A stretch of DNA of 64,000 nt from an uncultured Bacteroidota bacterium (GTDB taxonomy: Bacteria; Bacteroidota; Bacteroidia; Bacteroidales; P3), in contig CACYPU010000002.1 in NCBI GenBank assembly GCA_902776365.1, positions 62,001 to 126,000 of the forward strand. Reading direction: 5' to 3'. How positions within the stretch are numbered: position 1 is the first letter of the stretch; every line of letters begins with the position of its first letter. Below the pieces are notes generated by a model. That model saw only the letters and a list, made by a program, of their open reading frames with translations. It did not search any database and had not been told where the DNA came from. Positions 35,314 to 44,101 of the stretch are shown in pieces. A program made the position numbers and the translations under genes.

Positions 35314-38120
35314 AATATATATTCCCCATACTTTTGGCTCTTATGCTAGTTTCTTGCAGCAGCAAGATTGAGATTGTCAACCCGACCGTCGAAATGCAGG
35401 ACGGCTCTATCCCCTTGGCCACCGCCGAACCTCGCTTCAGCTGGAAGTACGAATCATCCGAAAATAATGTCAGGCAGGTGGACTACCGTATCATCGTGTC
35501 CTCCAGCGAGAAGAACGCTCGCAAGGGCATCGGCGACCTATGGGACTCCAAGACTGTCGACACCAACCAGATGCTCTATATCTCATACGAAGGCAAACCG
35601 CTGAAGAGCCGCGACCGCTGCTGGTGGAAGGTCTATACCACCGTAACCTACGGCGACCACAACAGTGAGAAACACCTCGAGAGCGACGTACAATACTTCG
35701 AAATCAGCCTGCTATCTCCCGATGACTGGAAGGCGCACTGGATAGGACGCGACTACGAGGACGACCATGTGGAGGGCCATACCGCCATTGCCGCCCGCTA
35801 TGTGCGCATGGTGTTTCCGCTCGACAAGACATACATCGAGCGGGCACGCCTATATATCAGCGGTTTGGGCTCGTATAGCGTCTATATCAACGGTGCCGAG
35901 GTGGGCATGAACGACGTCTTGAAGCCCGCATTGAGCGACTACACCCAGCGCATCTACTTCAACGCTTACGATGTGACGGATCTGCTGCGGTTTGGCGACC
36001 TCAATGCCGTGGGTGTCATCCTCGAAGGGGGACGCTTCACCACCGTGCGGCACGATACAAACTACCTTGAATGGTGCGGCATCAACCACGCTGCACATTA
36101 CGGTCTGCCGCAACTGCTCATGCAGCTCGAAGTGACCTACAAGGACGGCTCCACTGATACCTTTGTTAGTGGCAGCGATTATTGGAAGATAACTAACCGT
36201 GGACCGATACGCAAGAGCAACGAGTTCGACGGCGAAACCTACGACGCCCGCCTCGACCTTGGCGACTGGACGCAGCCACACTACGATGACAGCGAATGGG
36301 ATGATGTCGTCGTCGACTACGACCGACAGAACATGTACCGCGAGGACATCTACAATCCCCGCCACCGCGTCTCACGTGAGTATCCTGTCGTTACCGGCAG
36401 TCCCCTACCAGAAGACTACCAACGCCCCGACCCCATGCAGCTTCTCACACCGCAGCCCAACCCCAACATCAAGGTTCAGCACCTATTAAAGCCCATAAAC
36501 ATTTTCCAAAAAAACGGCAAATGGATAGTTGACATGGGACAAAACATGGTCGGAGTGATGACAGCAACGATGTCCGGCATGAAGCCTGGCGACACCATCT
36601 CCTTCCGCTACGCCGAGACACTAAATGCCGACAGCACGATATATACAGTAAACCTCCGTAGCGCCGAATGCACCGACCGCTACATTGCCACTGGATCTAC
36701 AGATGTCTGGTACCCCATGTTCACCTATCATGGCTTCCGTTATGTAGAGATAACGGGATTACGAAAGACACCTGAACTCGACGACTTCATCGGCCATGTT
36801 CTTTATGATGCGATGCCGATAACAGGATCTTTTGAGTGCTCCAACGACATCATCAATGCTGTCTACCGCAATGCCACGTGGGGCATCCGCGGGAACTACC
36901 GCTCCATGCCCACCGACTGTCCGCAGCGCGACGAGCGCATGGGCTGGACAGGCGACCGCACCACCGGCTGCTATGGCGAGAGCTACATCTTCGGCAATCA
37001 TGCCCTCTATGCCAAATGGCTTCAAGACCTCGAGGACTGCCAGTTCGAGAACGGCGCCCTCTCCGACGTGGCCCCTGCCTACTGGCGCAACTACACCGAC
37101 AATATGACCTGGCCGGGAGCCTTCATTACCGTGGCCGATATGCTATACAAACGTTTCGGAGACCTCCGACCCATCCAAAAGCATTATGATGCCATGCGCC
37201 GCTGGATGCTCCACATGAAGAAATACTACCTCAAAGACGGCATCCTCATCCGCGACACCTACGGCGACTGGTGCGTCCCACCCGAGAGTCCCGAGCTTAT
37301 CCACACGAAGGACACCAACCGCATGACATGGCCCGCCAATCTCTCCACGCCCTATTATGTCGGGTTCTGCAATATTATGGCGTACTTTGCGCAACTCCTT
37401 GGTCGTGACGACGATGCACGCTTTTTCTTCGACGAAGCCGATGCCGTCACCGAGGCCTACAACGCCCGCTATCTTGACACCGTCTGTGGGTGCTACGACC
37501 ACAACACTGTGACGGCTAACATCCTGCCCTTGGCTTTCGGCATGGTGCCTGCAGGGCAATGCCAGAAAGTCTTTGATAATATCGTCGACAAGACAGAGAA
37601 CGAATTCGGCGGCCATGTCTCCACCGGAGTCGTTGGCATCCAGCACCTGATGCGTACCCTCACCGAGCACCGCCGTGGCGACCTGGCATTGAAGCTGGCT
37701 ACCAACGACACCTACCCCAGCTGGGGTTATATGGTGAAGAAGGGAGCGACCACCATTTGGGAACTCTGGAACGGCGACACCGGTGACCCCTCGATGAACT
37801 CCGGCAACCATGTGATGCTCCTCGGCGACCTTATTATATGGTATTACGAATACTTGGGTGGAATAAGACCCCTTTCTCCAGGTTACAGCCGCATTGAACT
37901 GAAGCCTTATCCCATTGAGGGCCTCGATCATGTCGATTGCTCCTATAATTCGGTATCAGGTCGTATTGAAAGTCATTGGAAACGTAATGGAGATACCTTC
38001 GAGTGGGACTTCATCATCCCAGCCAACACCAGTGCCGATGTCTATTTGCCTACCAAAGGTGGCCACATCCTAAAAGGATCCTTTCCCAGCGGTCGCCATC
38101 ACCTCACTTGTAAATTATAA
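35310..38120 (+). CDS. Glycoside hydrolase family 78 alpha-L-rhamnosidase, lipoprotein
   Basis: 936 aa. A lipobox LMLVSC gives a surface or periplasmic lipoprotein. It starts with the fibronectin/Bac_rhamnosid_N-type region (NPTVEMQDGSIPLATAEPRF), then Bac_rhamnosid carbohydrate-binding sandwich (FNAYDVTDLLRFGDLNAVGV). The catalytic barrel begins STPTDCPQRDERMGW-type sequence (TDCPQRDERMGWTGD at about residue 530, with the catalytic Glu), includes GDWCVPPE and ends TTIWELWNGD, followed by the C-terminal beta domain. It removes terminal alpha-L-rhamnose. Overlaps the previous GH78 by 4 bp; the EEP gene follows after 5 bp. Confidence 0.94.
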   Translation: MKYIFPILLALMLVSCSSKIEIVNPTVEMQDGSIPLATAEPRFSWKYESSENNVRQVDYRIIVSSSEKNARKGIGDLWDSKTVDTNQMLYISYEGKPLKSRDRCWWKVYTTVTYGDHNSEKHLESDVQYFEISLLSPDDWKAHWIGRDYEDDHVEGHTAIAARYVRMVFPLDKTYIERARLYISGLGSYSVYINGAEVGMNDVLKPALSDYTQRIYFNAYDVTDLLRFGDLNAVGVILEGGRFTTVRHDTNYLEWCGINHAAHYGLPQLLMQLEVTYKDGSTDTFVSGSDYWKITNRGPIRKSNEFDGETYDARLDLGDWTQPHYDDSEWDDVVVDYDRQNMYREDIYNPRHRVSREYPVVTGSPLPEDYQRPDPMQLLTPQPNPNIKVQHLLKPINIFQKNGKWIVDMGQNMVGVMTATMSGMKPGDTISFRYAETLNADSTIYTVNLRSAECTDRYIATGSTDVWYPMFTYHGFRYVEITGLRKTPELDDFIGHVLYDAMPITGSFECSNDIINAVYRNATWGIRGNYRSMPTDCPQRDERMGWTGDRTTGCYGESYIFGNHALYAKWLQDLEDCQFENGALSDVAPAYWRNYTDNMTWPGAFITVADMLYKRFGDLRPIQKHYDAMRRWMLHMKKYYLKDGILIRDTYGDWCVPPESPELIHTKDTNRMTWPANLSTPYYVGFCNIMAYFAQLLGRDDDARFFFDEADAVTEAYNARYLDTVCGCYDHNTVTANILPLAFGMVPAGQCQKVFDNIVDKTENEFGGHVSTGVVGIQHLMRTLTEHRRGDLALKLATNDTYPSWGYMVKKGATTIWELWNGDTGDPSMNSGNHVMLLGDLIIWYYEYLGGIRPLSPGYSRIELKPYPIEGLDHVDCSYNSVSGRIESHWKRNGDTFEWDFIIPANTSADVYLPTKGGHILKGSFPSGRHHLTCKL

Positions 38121-38125
38121 ACATC

Positions 38126-38977
38126 ATGGGTAACATCAAAAAAATCTTTTTATTTGTTGTCTTTCTTGCCTTTGCACAGGGTATGACGGCTCAGGAGTTG
38201 AAAATTGTGTCGTTCAATATCCGTTACAACTCGTGGAACAACATCGACGGCGAGAACGGCTGGCCCTACCGCAAGGCGGCGGTGGCGAAGATGATTCTGG
38301 AGGAGCGGCCTGCCGCCATCGGCCTACAGGAGGCGCTCATCGACCAACTGCAATACCTCGACAGCAACCTGCCCGGCTACCGCCGCATCGGCGTGGGGCG
38401 CGACGACGGCAAGGAGGCTGGCGAGTTCATGGCCATCTACTACGACACCGCGCAGCTGATATTAGACGGTTCCCAGACGCTATGGCTCAGCGAGACTCCC
38501 GAGGTGCCGTCGAAAGGCTGGGATGCCGCCTGCTACCGCACCGCCACGGTGGCTAACTTCTTCGACAGACAGTCGCACCGCAATTTCTATTACATCAACA
38601 CCCATCTCGACCACATGGGCAAGACGGCCCGCGCCGAGGGGGTAAAACTCATCTCCTCGCTCTTCACCCCGTCCAAGAGTGCCCTGATTGTCCCCGCCAT
38701 CGTGGGTGGTGACATGAACTCCTCCATACTTGACACGGCCCTTCTGGCTTTCGAGTATGTCCACTTGAGGCCCGCCTGCGACATGGTGTCAACAGCGCTC
38801 TGCCACGCCATCACCTACAACGCCTACGGCAAAGGTCCCGGTGCCAGCATCGACCACTTCTTTGTCCGAGGGGGTATCGAAGTGAAGCAATATCGAATCC
38901 TCGACGGCGACTACGGTGTGCCGTATATCTCCGACCACTACCCAATAGAGATGGTTATTGAGTTTTATAATTATTGA
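38126..38977 (+). CDS. Secreted endonuclease/exonuclease/phosphatase-family protein
   Basis: 283 aa with a signal peptide ending MTAQE. EEP-fold motifs in order: SFNIRYNS (residues about 30-37), GLQEALIDQL (metal-binding Glu), NTHLDHMG (catalytic His region), GGDMNSS (Asp-x-Asn) and ISDHYPIEMVI (final Asp-His). Secreted members near CAZyme genes are common in Bacteroidales; substrates range from DNA to phosphodiesters and sphingolipids, so no specific reaction is assigned. It ends tail to tail with the minus GH97, overlapping by 7 bp. Confidence 0.9.
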   Translation: MGNIKKIFLFVVFLAFAQGMTAQELKIVSFNIRYNSWNNIDGENGWPYRKAAVAKMILEERPAAIGLQEALIDQLQYLDSNLPGYRRIGVGRDDGKEAGEFMAIYYDTAQLILDGSQTLWLSETPEVPSKGWDAACYRTATVANFFDRQSHRNFYYINTHLDHMGKTARAEGVKLISSLFTPSKSALIVPAIVGGDMNSSILDTALLAFEYVHLRPACDMVSTALCHAITYNAYGKGPGASIDHFFVRGGIEVKQYRILDGDYGVPYISDHYPIEMVIEFYNY

Positions 38978-40974
38978 ACCTTGATTTTTGCCACAAATCC
39001 CCCACCGGGAGCCATGTGGATTGTCATGACCGGCAAGACCGCTTCAGGCGTTTCGTGTCGGTAGTCACTACCCTGGCGATGTGCGTTGATACCGTCGGTG
39101 TACAGTTCAATGTCGCTGATGTTAAGGCTGATAAGAGGTAGTGCAATATCTACATCTCTGGCCGTCCAGTTGGTTATTCCACCTACGTACCAGGTGTCGC
39201 CCTTACGGCGGGCGGTGACGATGTACTCACCCACCTCGCCCTGTAGCACACGCGTCTCGTCCCAGACGGTGGGCAGCGAGGCCACGAAGCGGGTGTAGTC
39301 CGGCTCACGGTCGTAGTGGTCGGGCGAGTCGCACAGCATGTTGAGCGGCGACTCCAGAACGATGTAGAGGGCCAGCTGATGGCAGCGCGTTCCCTGGCTC
39401 ATGGGCTCGCTCCAGCAGGGGTGGTAGTTCCAGCGTCCGCCGTTGAGCATGGCTCCCTGCGTGTAGTCCATGGGACCAGCGGCCTGACGGATGAAAGGTA
39501 TCTCGCAGTCGTAGCGCATCTGGTCCACCGTCGTCGGTGCCCACTTCATCTGCTCTAGCCCGAAGACGCCTTCGAAGTTAAGCACGTTGGGGTATGTTCG
39601 CGTGAAGCCTGCGGGCTTGAAAGCTCCATGGAAGTCGACCACTAGATGGTACTTGGCACATGTCTCTGCCGTGCGGCGGTAGAAGTCGGTGACAATCTGG
39701 TCATCTCGGTCCATAAAGTCGACCTTGAACCCTTTGACGCCCATCTCGCTGTAGTGCTGGCAAACGCGCTCCATATCGCGGTCAAAGGCGTAGTAGCCCG
39801 CCCAGAGGATGATGCCGACGTTGCGCTCACGGGCATAGTTCACCAGCATGGGCAGGTCGATTTCCGGCACCACCTGGAAGAGGTCGGCCTGCTTGTTGAC
39901 TGCCCAGCCCTCGTCAAGGATGACATACTCGATGCCGTAGCGCGAGGCGAAGTCGATATAGTGCTTGTAGGTGTCGTTGTTGATGCCGGCCTCGAAATTC
40001 ACGCCAGCGATATTCCAGTTGTTCCACCAGTCCCACGCCACTTTGCCGGGCTTGATCCAACTGATATCGTCGACCCGTGAGGGTTCGCCCAGCAGGTAGC
40101 TCATGTTGTTCATTGCTATCTCTGTAGCGGTGCCCACCATCAAGATGCGCCAGGGGAAGTGCTTCGTTTTGTCCATCTTGGCGATGTAGTCCTCGCGCTC
40201 CTTGACCAGCAGCTGCAGGTTGTTGTGTCCGCCCTGCTCCACACGGCGTGGCAGCGGGGCGTGCTCGCCGTTAATCATACCAGCTTGGATAGGAGAAGGA
40301 TTTTTATAAAGGTAAAGCCCGGGGTAGTCGCATAACGACGATTCTGTGATACACATCTTTATCCCATTGCCGCAGTGCACCATGATGGGCAAGAAGCAGA
40401 GCCGTTGCGGGTCTAGCTCCCCGAGACGCATGGTCTTGTATTGGCTCTCGAACGATGAACAGTACTGTATCGTGCGGTCGGTGGAGTCGAACTGTGAGAC
40501 ATAGGGAACCGTGACCAACCAATTGTGAGGGAAAGGATAATCCACTTTCTCTTCAAACACCTTTCCAGGCTTACCCTCCCATACGAAGCGGTAGGCGAAC
40601 CCTTCATTGTAGGCTCGGAACACGATGCTCAAGTCTTTCTTCAGGTACATTGTCATCTCGTTGCAGTGGTTGCGCATTGAGGTCTGCCGCGAGAATGGCG
40701 AAGCGATTGTTTCGTCTATAGTGCGGCGGGAAACCTTCTTTGCTGCGGTATGCCATTGTTCGGCATTGTCGCCCGTCGTGTAGCGCAGTCCTATGCTAGC
40801 TGCGGTAATCAAATAATCGCCGTCATAGGCAATAAAATAGTAGATGCATCCTTCGTCGTTGACAATTCTAGCCTCCAGCCGCCCGTCGGGCGAAGCCAGC
40901 GTCCATTCTTTTTCCTTGGCACCCGCCTGCAAACCCAGTGCCAGAACCACTAGCAGTATCAATATCTTTTTCAT
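38971..40974 (-). CDS. Glycoside hydrolase family 97, retaining (alpha-galactosidase-type)
   Basis: 667 aa, signal peptide ending GAKEKE. Domain order is as in GH97. Here the barrel contains GVKGFKVDFMDRDDQ (about residue 415-429) with the Asp nucleophile typical of the retaining subgroup (BtGH97b-like) and lacks the HHE motif of SusB-type enzymes (WAGYYAF instead). ILDEGWAVN, VVDFHGAFKPAG and NFEGVFGLEQMKW are further conserved pieces. Alpha-galactosidase or related retaining alpha-glycosidase activity is expected. It is transcribed towards the GH97-GH89-GH78 string and has its own promoter. Confidence 0.92.
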   Translation of the reverse strand: MKKILILLVVLALGLQAGAKEKEWTLASPDGRLEARIVNDEGCIYYFIAYDGDYLITAASIGLRYTTGDNAEQWHTAAKKVSRRTIDETIASPFSRQTSMRNHCNEMTMYLKKDLSIVFRAYNEGFAYRFVWEGKPGKVFEEKVDYPFPHNWLVTVPYVSQFDSTDRTIQYCSSFESQYKTMRLGELDPQRLCFLPIMVHCGNGIKMCITESSLCDYPGLYLYKNPSPIQAGMINGEHAPLPRRVEQGGHNNLQLLVKEREDYIAKMDKTKHFPWRILMVGTATEIAMNNMSYLLGEPSRVDDISWIKPGKVAWDWWNNWNIAGVNFEAGINNDTYKHYIDFASRYGIEYVILDEGWAVNKQADLFQVVPEIDLPMLVNYARERNVGIILWAGYYAFDRDMERVCQHYSEMGVKGFKVDFMDRDDQIVTDFYRRTAETCAKYHLVVDFHGAFKPAGFTRTYPNVLNFEGVFGLEQMKWAPTTVDQMRYDCEIPFIRQAAGPMDYTQGAMLNGGRWNYHPCWSEPMSQGTRCHQLALYIVLESPLNMLCDSPDHYDREPDYTRFVASLPTVWDETRVLQGEVGEYIVTARRKGDTWYVGGITNWTARDVDIALPLISLNISDIELYTDGINAHRQGSDYRHETPEAVLPVMTIHMAPGGGFVAKIKVQ

Positions 40975-40989
40975 CTCTCAGAACAGTTG

Positions 40990-41086
40990 AAATCCGTTGC
41001 AAAGATACGAAGAAAAATGAAAAACAAAAAAATATTTTTATTTCCGTCTCTAGTTCAAAAAATGTTCGTATCTTTGCAACGGATTT
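40990..41086. promoter_or_regulatory. Symmetric divergent promoters in a 22-bp inverted repeat
   Basis: 40990-41011 and 41065-41086 are perfect 22-bp inverted copies, each containing TTCGTATCTTTGCAACGGAT in its own direction. The -7 boxes are TATCTTTG at 41000-41007 (minus, for GH97) and 41069-41076 (plus, for the C1 peptidase). The 53-bp middle is AT-rich. Confidence 0.85.
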
Positions 41087-41124
41087 TATGCGTAAAAATA
41101 AATTAATCAACTAATAATCAACCA

Positions 41125-42375
41125 ATGAAAAAAGCATTCTTATTCCTCGGCGCTATCGCCATCTGCGCCACCTCTGTGTTCGCACAGGATGAGAAAAAGG
41201 AGGAGGGCTACAAGTTCGACACCATCAAGGTGCTGCCCATCACCTCCGTCAAGAACCAGAACAACGCCGGCACCTGCTGGAGCTACAGCGGTATCGCCTT
41301 CCTCGAGAGCGAGCTGCTCCGCATGGGCAAGGGCGAGTATGACCTCAGCGAGATGTACGTGGTCGAGAAGACCTACAACGACCGCGCCTATGCCGCCGTC
41401 CGTACCCACGGCGATGTCTCCTTCTCCCAGGGCGGCGCCTTCAACGACGTCATCTACTGCCTCCGCAACTATGGCATGGTGCCCGACGAGATTATGCCTG
41501 CCGGCAAGATGTACGGCGACACCCTCTCGAACCACACCGAGCTCAGCGCCCTCACCGACGTCATGGTCGAAGCCATCGCCAAGGGCAAGCTCAAAAAACT
41601 CCAGTCCAGCCCCGATGGCCAGCCCCTGTGGCAGAAAGCCATTGCCGCCGTCCACGAGACCTACCTCGGCCCCATCCCCGAGAAGTTCAAATACAACGGC
41701 AAAGAGTATACCCCCAAGAGCTTCGCTGAGAGCCTGGGTCTGAACCCCGACGACTATGTCTCCATCACCTCCTTCACTCACCACCCCTTCTACGAGCAGT
41801 TCGTCCTCGAAATCCAGGACAACTGGCGCTGGGGCCTCAGCTGGAACCTCCCGCTCGACGAGATGATGGAAGTCTTTGACTATGCCATCGACAACGGCTA
41901 CACCGTCGCTTGGGGCGCCGACGTCAGCGAGCCCGGCTTCCGCTACAGCCGTAAGGGCTTCGCCGTCCTCCCCGCTACCGAGGCTCCCAAAGCTGGTGTG
42001 GGTAGCGACCAGGCCAAGTGGAGCGGTATGAAGGCCGCCGACATCGCCGACGAGGCCGCCAAGCACCCTACCCCGCAGCGTTGGGTGTCCCAGGAGGAGC
42101 GCCAGCAGGCCTACGACAACTGGGAGACCACCGACGACCACGGTATGCTTATCTTCGGCAAGGCCAAAGACCAGATGGGCAACGAGTACTACATGGTGAA
42201 GAACAGCTGGGGACTCTACAACGGTGAGTTCGGCGGCAACTTCTTCTGCAGCAAAGCCTTCGTTCGCTACAAAACCATGAACATCGTGGTCCACAAGGAC
42301 GCCATCCCCCCTGCAATCAAAGCTAAGCTTGGCATGCAGGACGACAAGAACACCAAGAAGGGCAAAAAGAAATAA
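41125..42375 (+). CDS. Secreted C1 peptidase, aminopeptidase C-like (second paralog)
   Basis: 416 aa with a signal peptide ending VFAQD. Catalytic Cys in NNAGTCWSYSG (about residue 53), His in TTDDHGMLIFG (about 343), Asn in MVKNSWGLYNG (about 365). It is shorter than the PepC at 20735 and diverged, but shows the same BLH layout (LSEMYVVEKTYNDRA, GAFNDVIYCLRNYGMVPDE). The Lys-rich tail KNTKKGKKK is unusual. First gene of a five-gene transcript; its stop shares one base with the next start. Confidence 0.92.
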   Translation: MKKAFLFLGAIAICATSVFAQDEKKEEGYKFDTIKVLPITSVKNQNNAGTCWSYSGIAFLESELLRMGKGEYDLSEMYVVEKTYNDRAYAAVRTHGDVSFSQGGAFNDVIYCLRNYGMVPDEIMPAGKMYGDTLSNHTELSALTDVMVEAIAKGKLKKLQSSPDGQPLWQKAIAAVHETYLGPIPEKFKYNGKEYTPKSFAESLGLNPDDYVSITSFTHHPFYEQFVLEIQDNWRWGLSWNLPLDEMMEVFDYAIDNGYTVAWGADVSEPGFRYSRKGFAVLPATEAPKAGVGSDQAKWSGMKAADIADEAAKHPTPQRWVSQEERQQAYDNWETTDDHGMLIFGKAKDQMGNEYYMVKNSWGLYNGEFGGNFFCSKAFVRYKTMNIVVHKDAIPPAIKAKLGMQDDKNTKKGKKK

Positions 42376-43175
42376 TGCAATTGAATAACAATAGGGAGGC
42401 TCGATTATTGAGCCTCCTTCTGTTCTTTTTTATCCTTGTGCCCTCGTCAGCAAGGGCGCAGATGCCCGACAGTGCCTTGTTCGAGCGACACCTCCATGTG
42501 GAGGGCGCCGACACGCTTCCCTACTTGCTCTATCGCTCCGACGCAGCGGTCCACGGCGAGGCACAGCCCTCGCTGGTGGTCTTCCTGCATGGCGCCGGCG
42601 AGCGCGGCAACGACAACTGCCAGCAGCTGCGCCATTGCGTCAGCCACTTCCTCGCCGATACGGTGACAGCACGCTACCCCTTCCTGCTCCTCCTCCCGCA
42701 GTGCCCCGAAAACCAGCGCTGGGTCAACACCGACTGGCGCCTGGGAAGCCACCGCATGGAGGAAACTCCCACTCCCCAGTTGCTTTCGGTGATGACACTG
42801 GTGGACAGCCTGAAAAACACAGGAGCGATAGACTCCACCCGCAGTTACATCTGCGGCATCTCCATGGGAGCCTTCGGTGTATGGGATGCCCTGCAGCGCC
42901 ATCCCGAGACATTCGCCGCCGCCATCGCCATCTGTGGTGGGGGGGACCCCGCCTACGCCTCCCGCATGAAAGACATCCCACTCTACATCTTCCATGGCGA
43001 CAGGGACAAACTGGTGAAACCCCTCCGTAGCCGCCAGATGTACCGCGCATTGAAAAATCTGCACAGTAAAGACCTGCATTATATCCACTACCCCGACTTG
43101 GGACACCTCTGCTGGGACAGGGCTTTCAGCACACCTGGCCTCTTCCAATGGCTCTTCAGCAAACAAAAGCAATGA
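42375..43175 (+). CDS. Secreted alpha/beta-hydrolase (esterase/phospholipase-like)
   Basis: 266 aa with a signal peptide ending SSARAQ. Oxyanion segment VVFLHGAGERGNDN (about residues 67-80), nucleophile elbow GISMGAFG (Ser about 164), acid in HGDRDKLV and His in LGHLCWDRAF near the C-terminus. It resembles the predicted-peptidase/PHB-depolymerase-like esterases frequent in Bacteroidetes carbohydrate loci. The substrate is probably an acetyl or feruloyl ester, but this is not shown. Overlaps neighbours by 1 and 4 bp. Confidence 0.87.
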   Translation: MQLNNNREARLLSLLLFFFILVPSSARAQMPDSALFERHLHVEGADTLPYLLYRSDAAVHGEAQPSLVVFLHGAGERGNDNCQQLRHCVSHFLADTVTARYPFLLLLPQCPENQRWVNTDWRLGSHRMEETPTPQLLSVMTLVDSLKNTGAIDSTRSYICGISMGAFGVWDALQRHPETFAAAIAICGGGDPAYASRMKDIPLYIFHGDRDKLVKPLRSRQMYRALKNLHSKDLHYIHYPDLGHLCWDRAFSTPGLFQWLFSKQKQ

Positions 43176-44101
43176 AAAAAGGCAATTCTAAAAACGAGTC
43201 TCGCAGAAAACGCAGGAAACGGATGCTTGCCAAACGGAAACGTTTGCCGCGAGTCTATTGGGGATACCTCCTCCTCCTGGTTGCCACGCTGACACTTTTT
43301 GTCACGCTGGCACTGCGCGACGAAGACCTTGCCATCTCCTTTGAACTCAAGCGCATGGATGTGAGTTCGGAGCTCGGAGAGTCGGGAGTTGAATTGAGTG
43401 ACCAGTGGCCAGTAGACAGTGCTCAGTTGGCAGACGCTGAGATATTAACGGACACTATCCCGGTCGTGTGGGCCGACACCGCCGCCATTGTCAAGAGCAC
43501 CCATTACGAGTATCCGCTCGACACCACTGGCGACAGCACCTCCGCGAAAATCCTACTCATCGGCGACTCGATGAACGAATTCCTTCGCCTCCGCCTCAAC
43601 GACTACTGCATCGCCAACGGCTACAAACTCGAGTGCGTCATCTGGTACGGCTCCACAACCAAGCAGTATGGCACCTGCGACACCCTCGCCTACTTCATCC
43701 GCAAATACCGTCCCACCTACGTCCTCCTCACCATCGGTGCCAACGAACTATTCATCCGCGACATCATCAAGAAACGCACGCCCTACGTGCAGCACATCAT
43801 CAGCCAACTTGGCAACATCCCCTTTGTCTGGGTTGGACCTCCCAACTGGAAGGACGACACCGGCATCAACGAGCTTATCCTCTCCCATGTGGGCCCCTCG
43901 CGCTATTTTGAATCCAAACGCCTCTCCTTCGATCGCTGCAAAGACGGTGCCCATCCCACCAAAAAATCGGCCTTCCGCTGGATGGATGAAATCGCCGCTT
44001 ACCTCGCCTCCGACGCCCAGCATACGCTGGTCATGAACACCCCCGACACCGCCTATAACAAAGCACCTCACACCACGATACTTCAAATGGTCAGAGAATG
44101 A
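43172..44101 (+). CDS. SGNH hydrolase-like protein, partner of the MBOAT O-acyltransferase
   Basis: 309 aa from ATG 43172 (ATGA overlap). A very basic N-terminus (KNESRRKRRKRMLAKRKR) and one membrane helix (about 31-50) put the rest in the periplasm. SGNH blocks: LLIGDSMNEF (Ser about 132), TIGANELF (block III) and CKDGAHPTKKS (Asp..His block V). It is paired with AlgI-like MBOAT as in alginate and other polysaccharide O-acetylation systems, where the SGNH partner completes acetyl transfer. The linker 63-90 is encoded by heptamer-spaced sequence (43363-43437). Confidence 0.87.
   Translation: MKKGNSKNESRRKRRKRMLAKRKRLPRVYWGYLLLLVATLTLFVTLALRDEDLAISFELKRMDVSSELGESGVELSDQWPVDSAQLADAEILTDTIPVVWADTAAIVKSTHYEYPLDTTGDSTSAKILLIGDSMNEFLRLRLNDYCIANGYKLECVIWYGSTTKQYGTCDTLAYFIRKYRPTYVLLTIGANELFIRDIIKKRTPYVQHIISQLGNIPFVWVGPPNWKDDTGINELILSHVGPSRYFESKRLSFDRCKDGAHPTKKSAFRWMDEIAAYLASDAQHTLVMNTPDTAYNKAPHTTILQMVRE
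43363..43437 (+). repeat. Degenerate heptamer-periodic linker sequence
   Basis: GAGTTCG, GAGCTCG, GAGAGTC, GGGAGTT, GAATTGA, then from 43403 CAGTGGC, CAGTAGA, CAGTGCT, CAGTTGG, CAGACGC. Two different 7-mer words joined, in frame. Confidence 0.7.
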
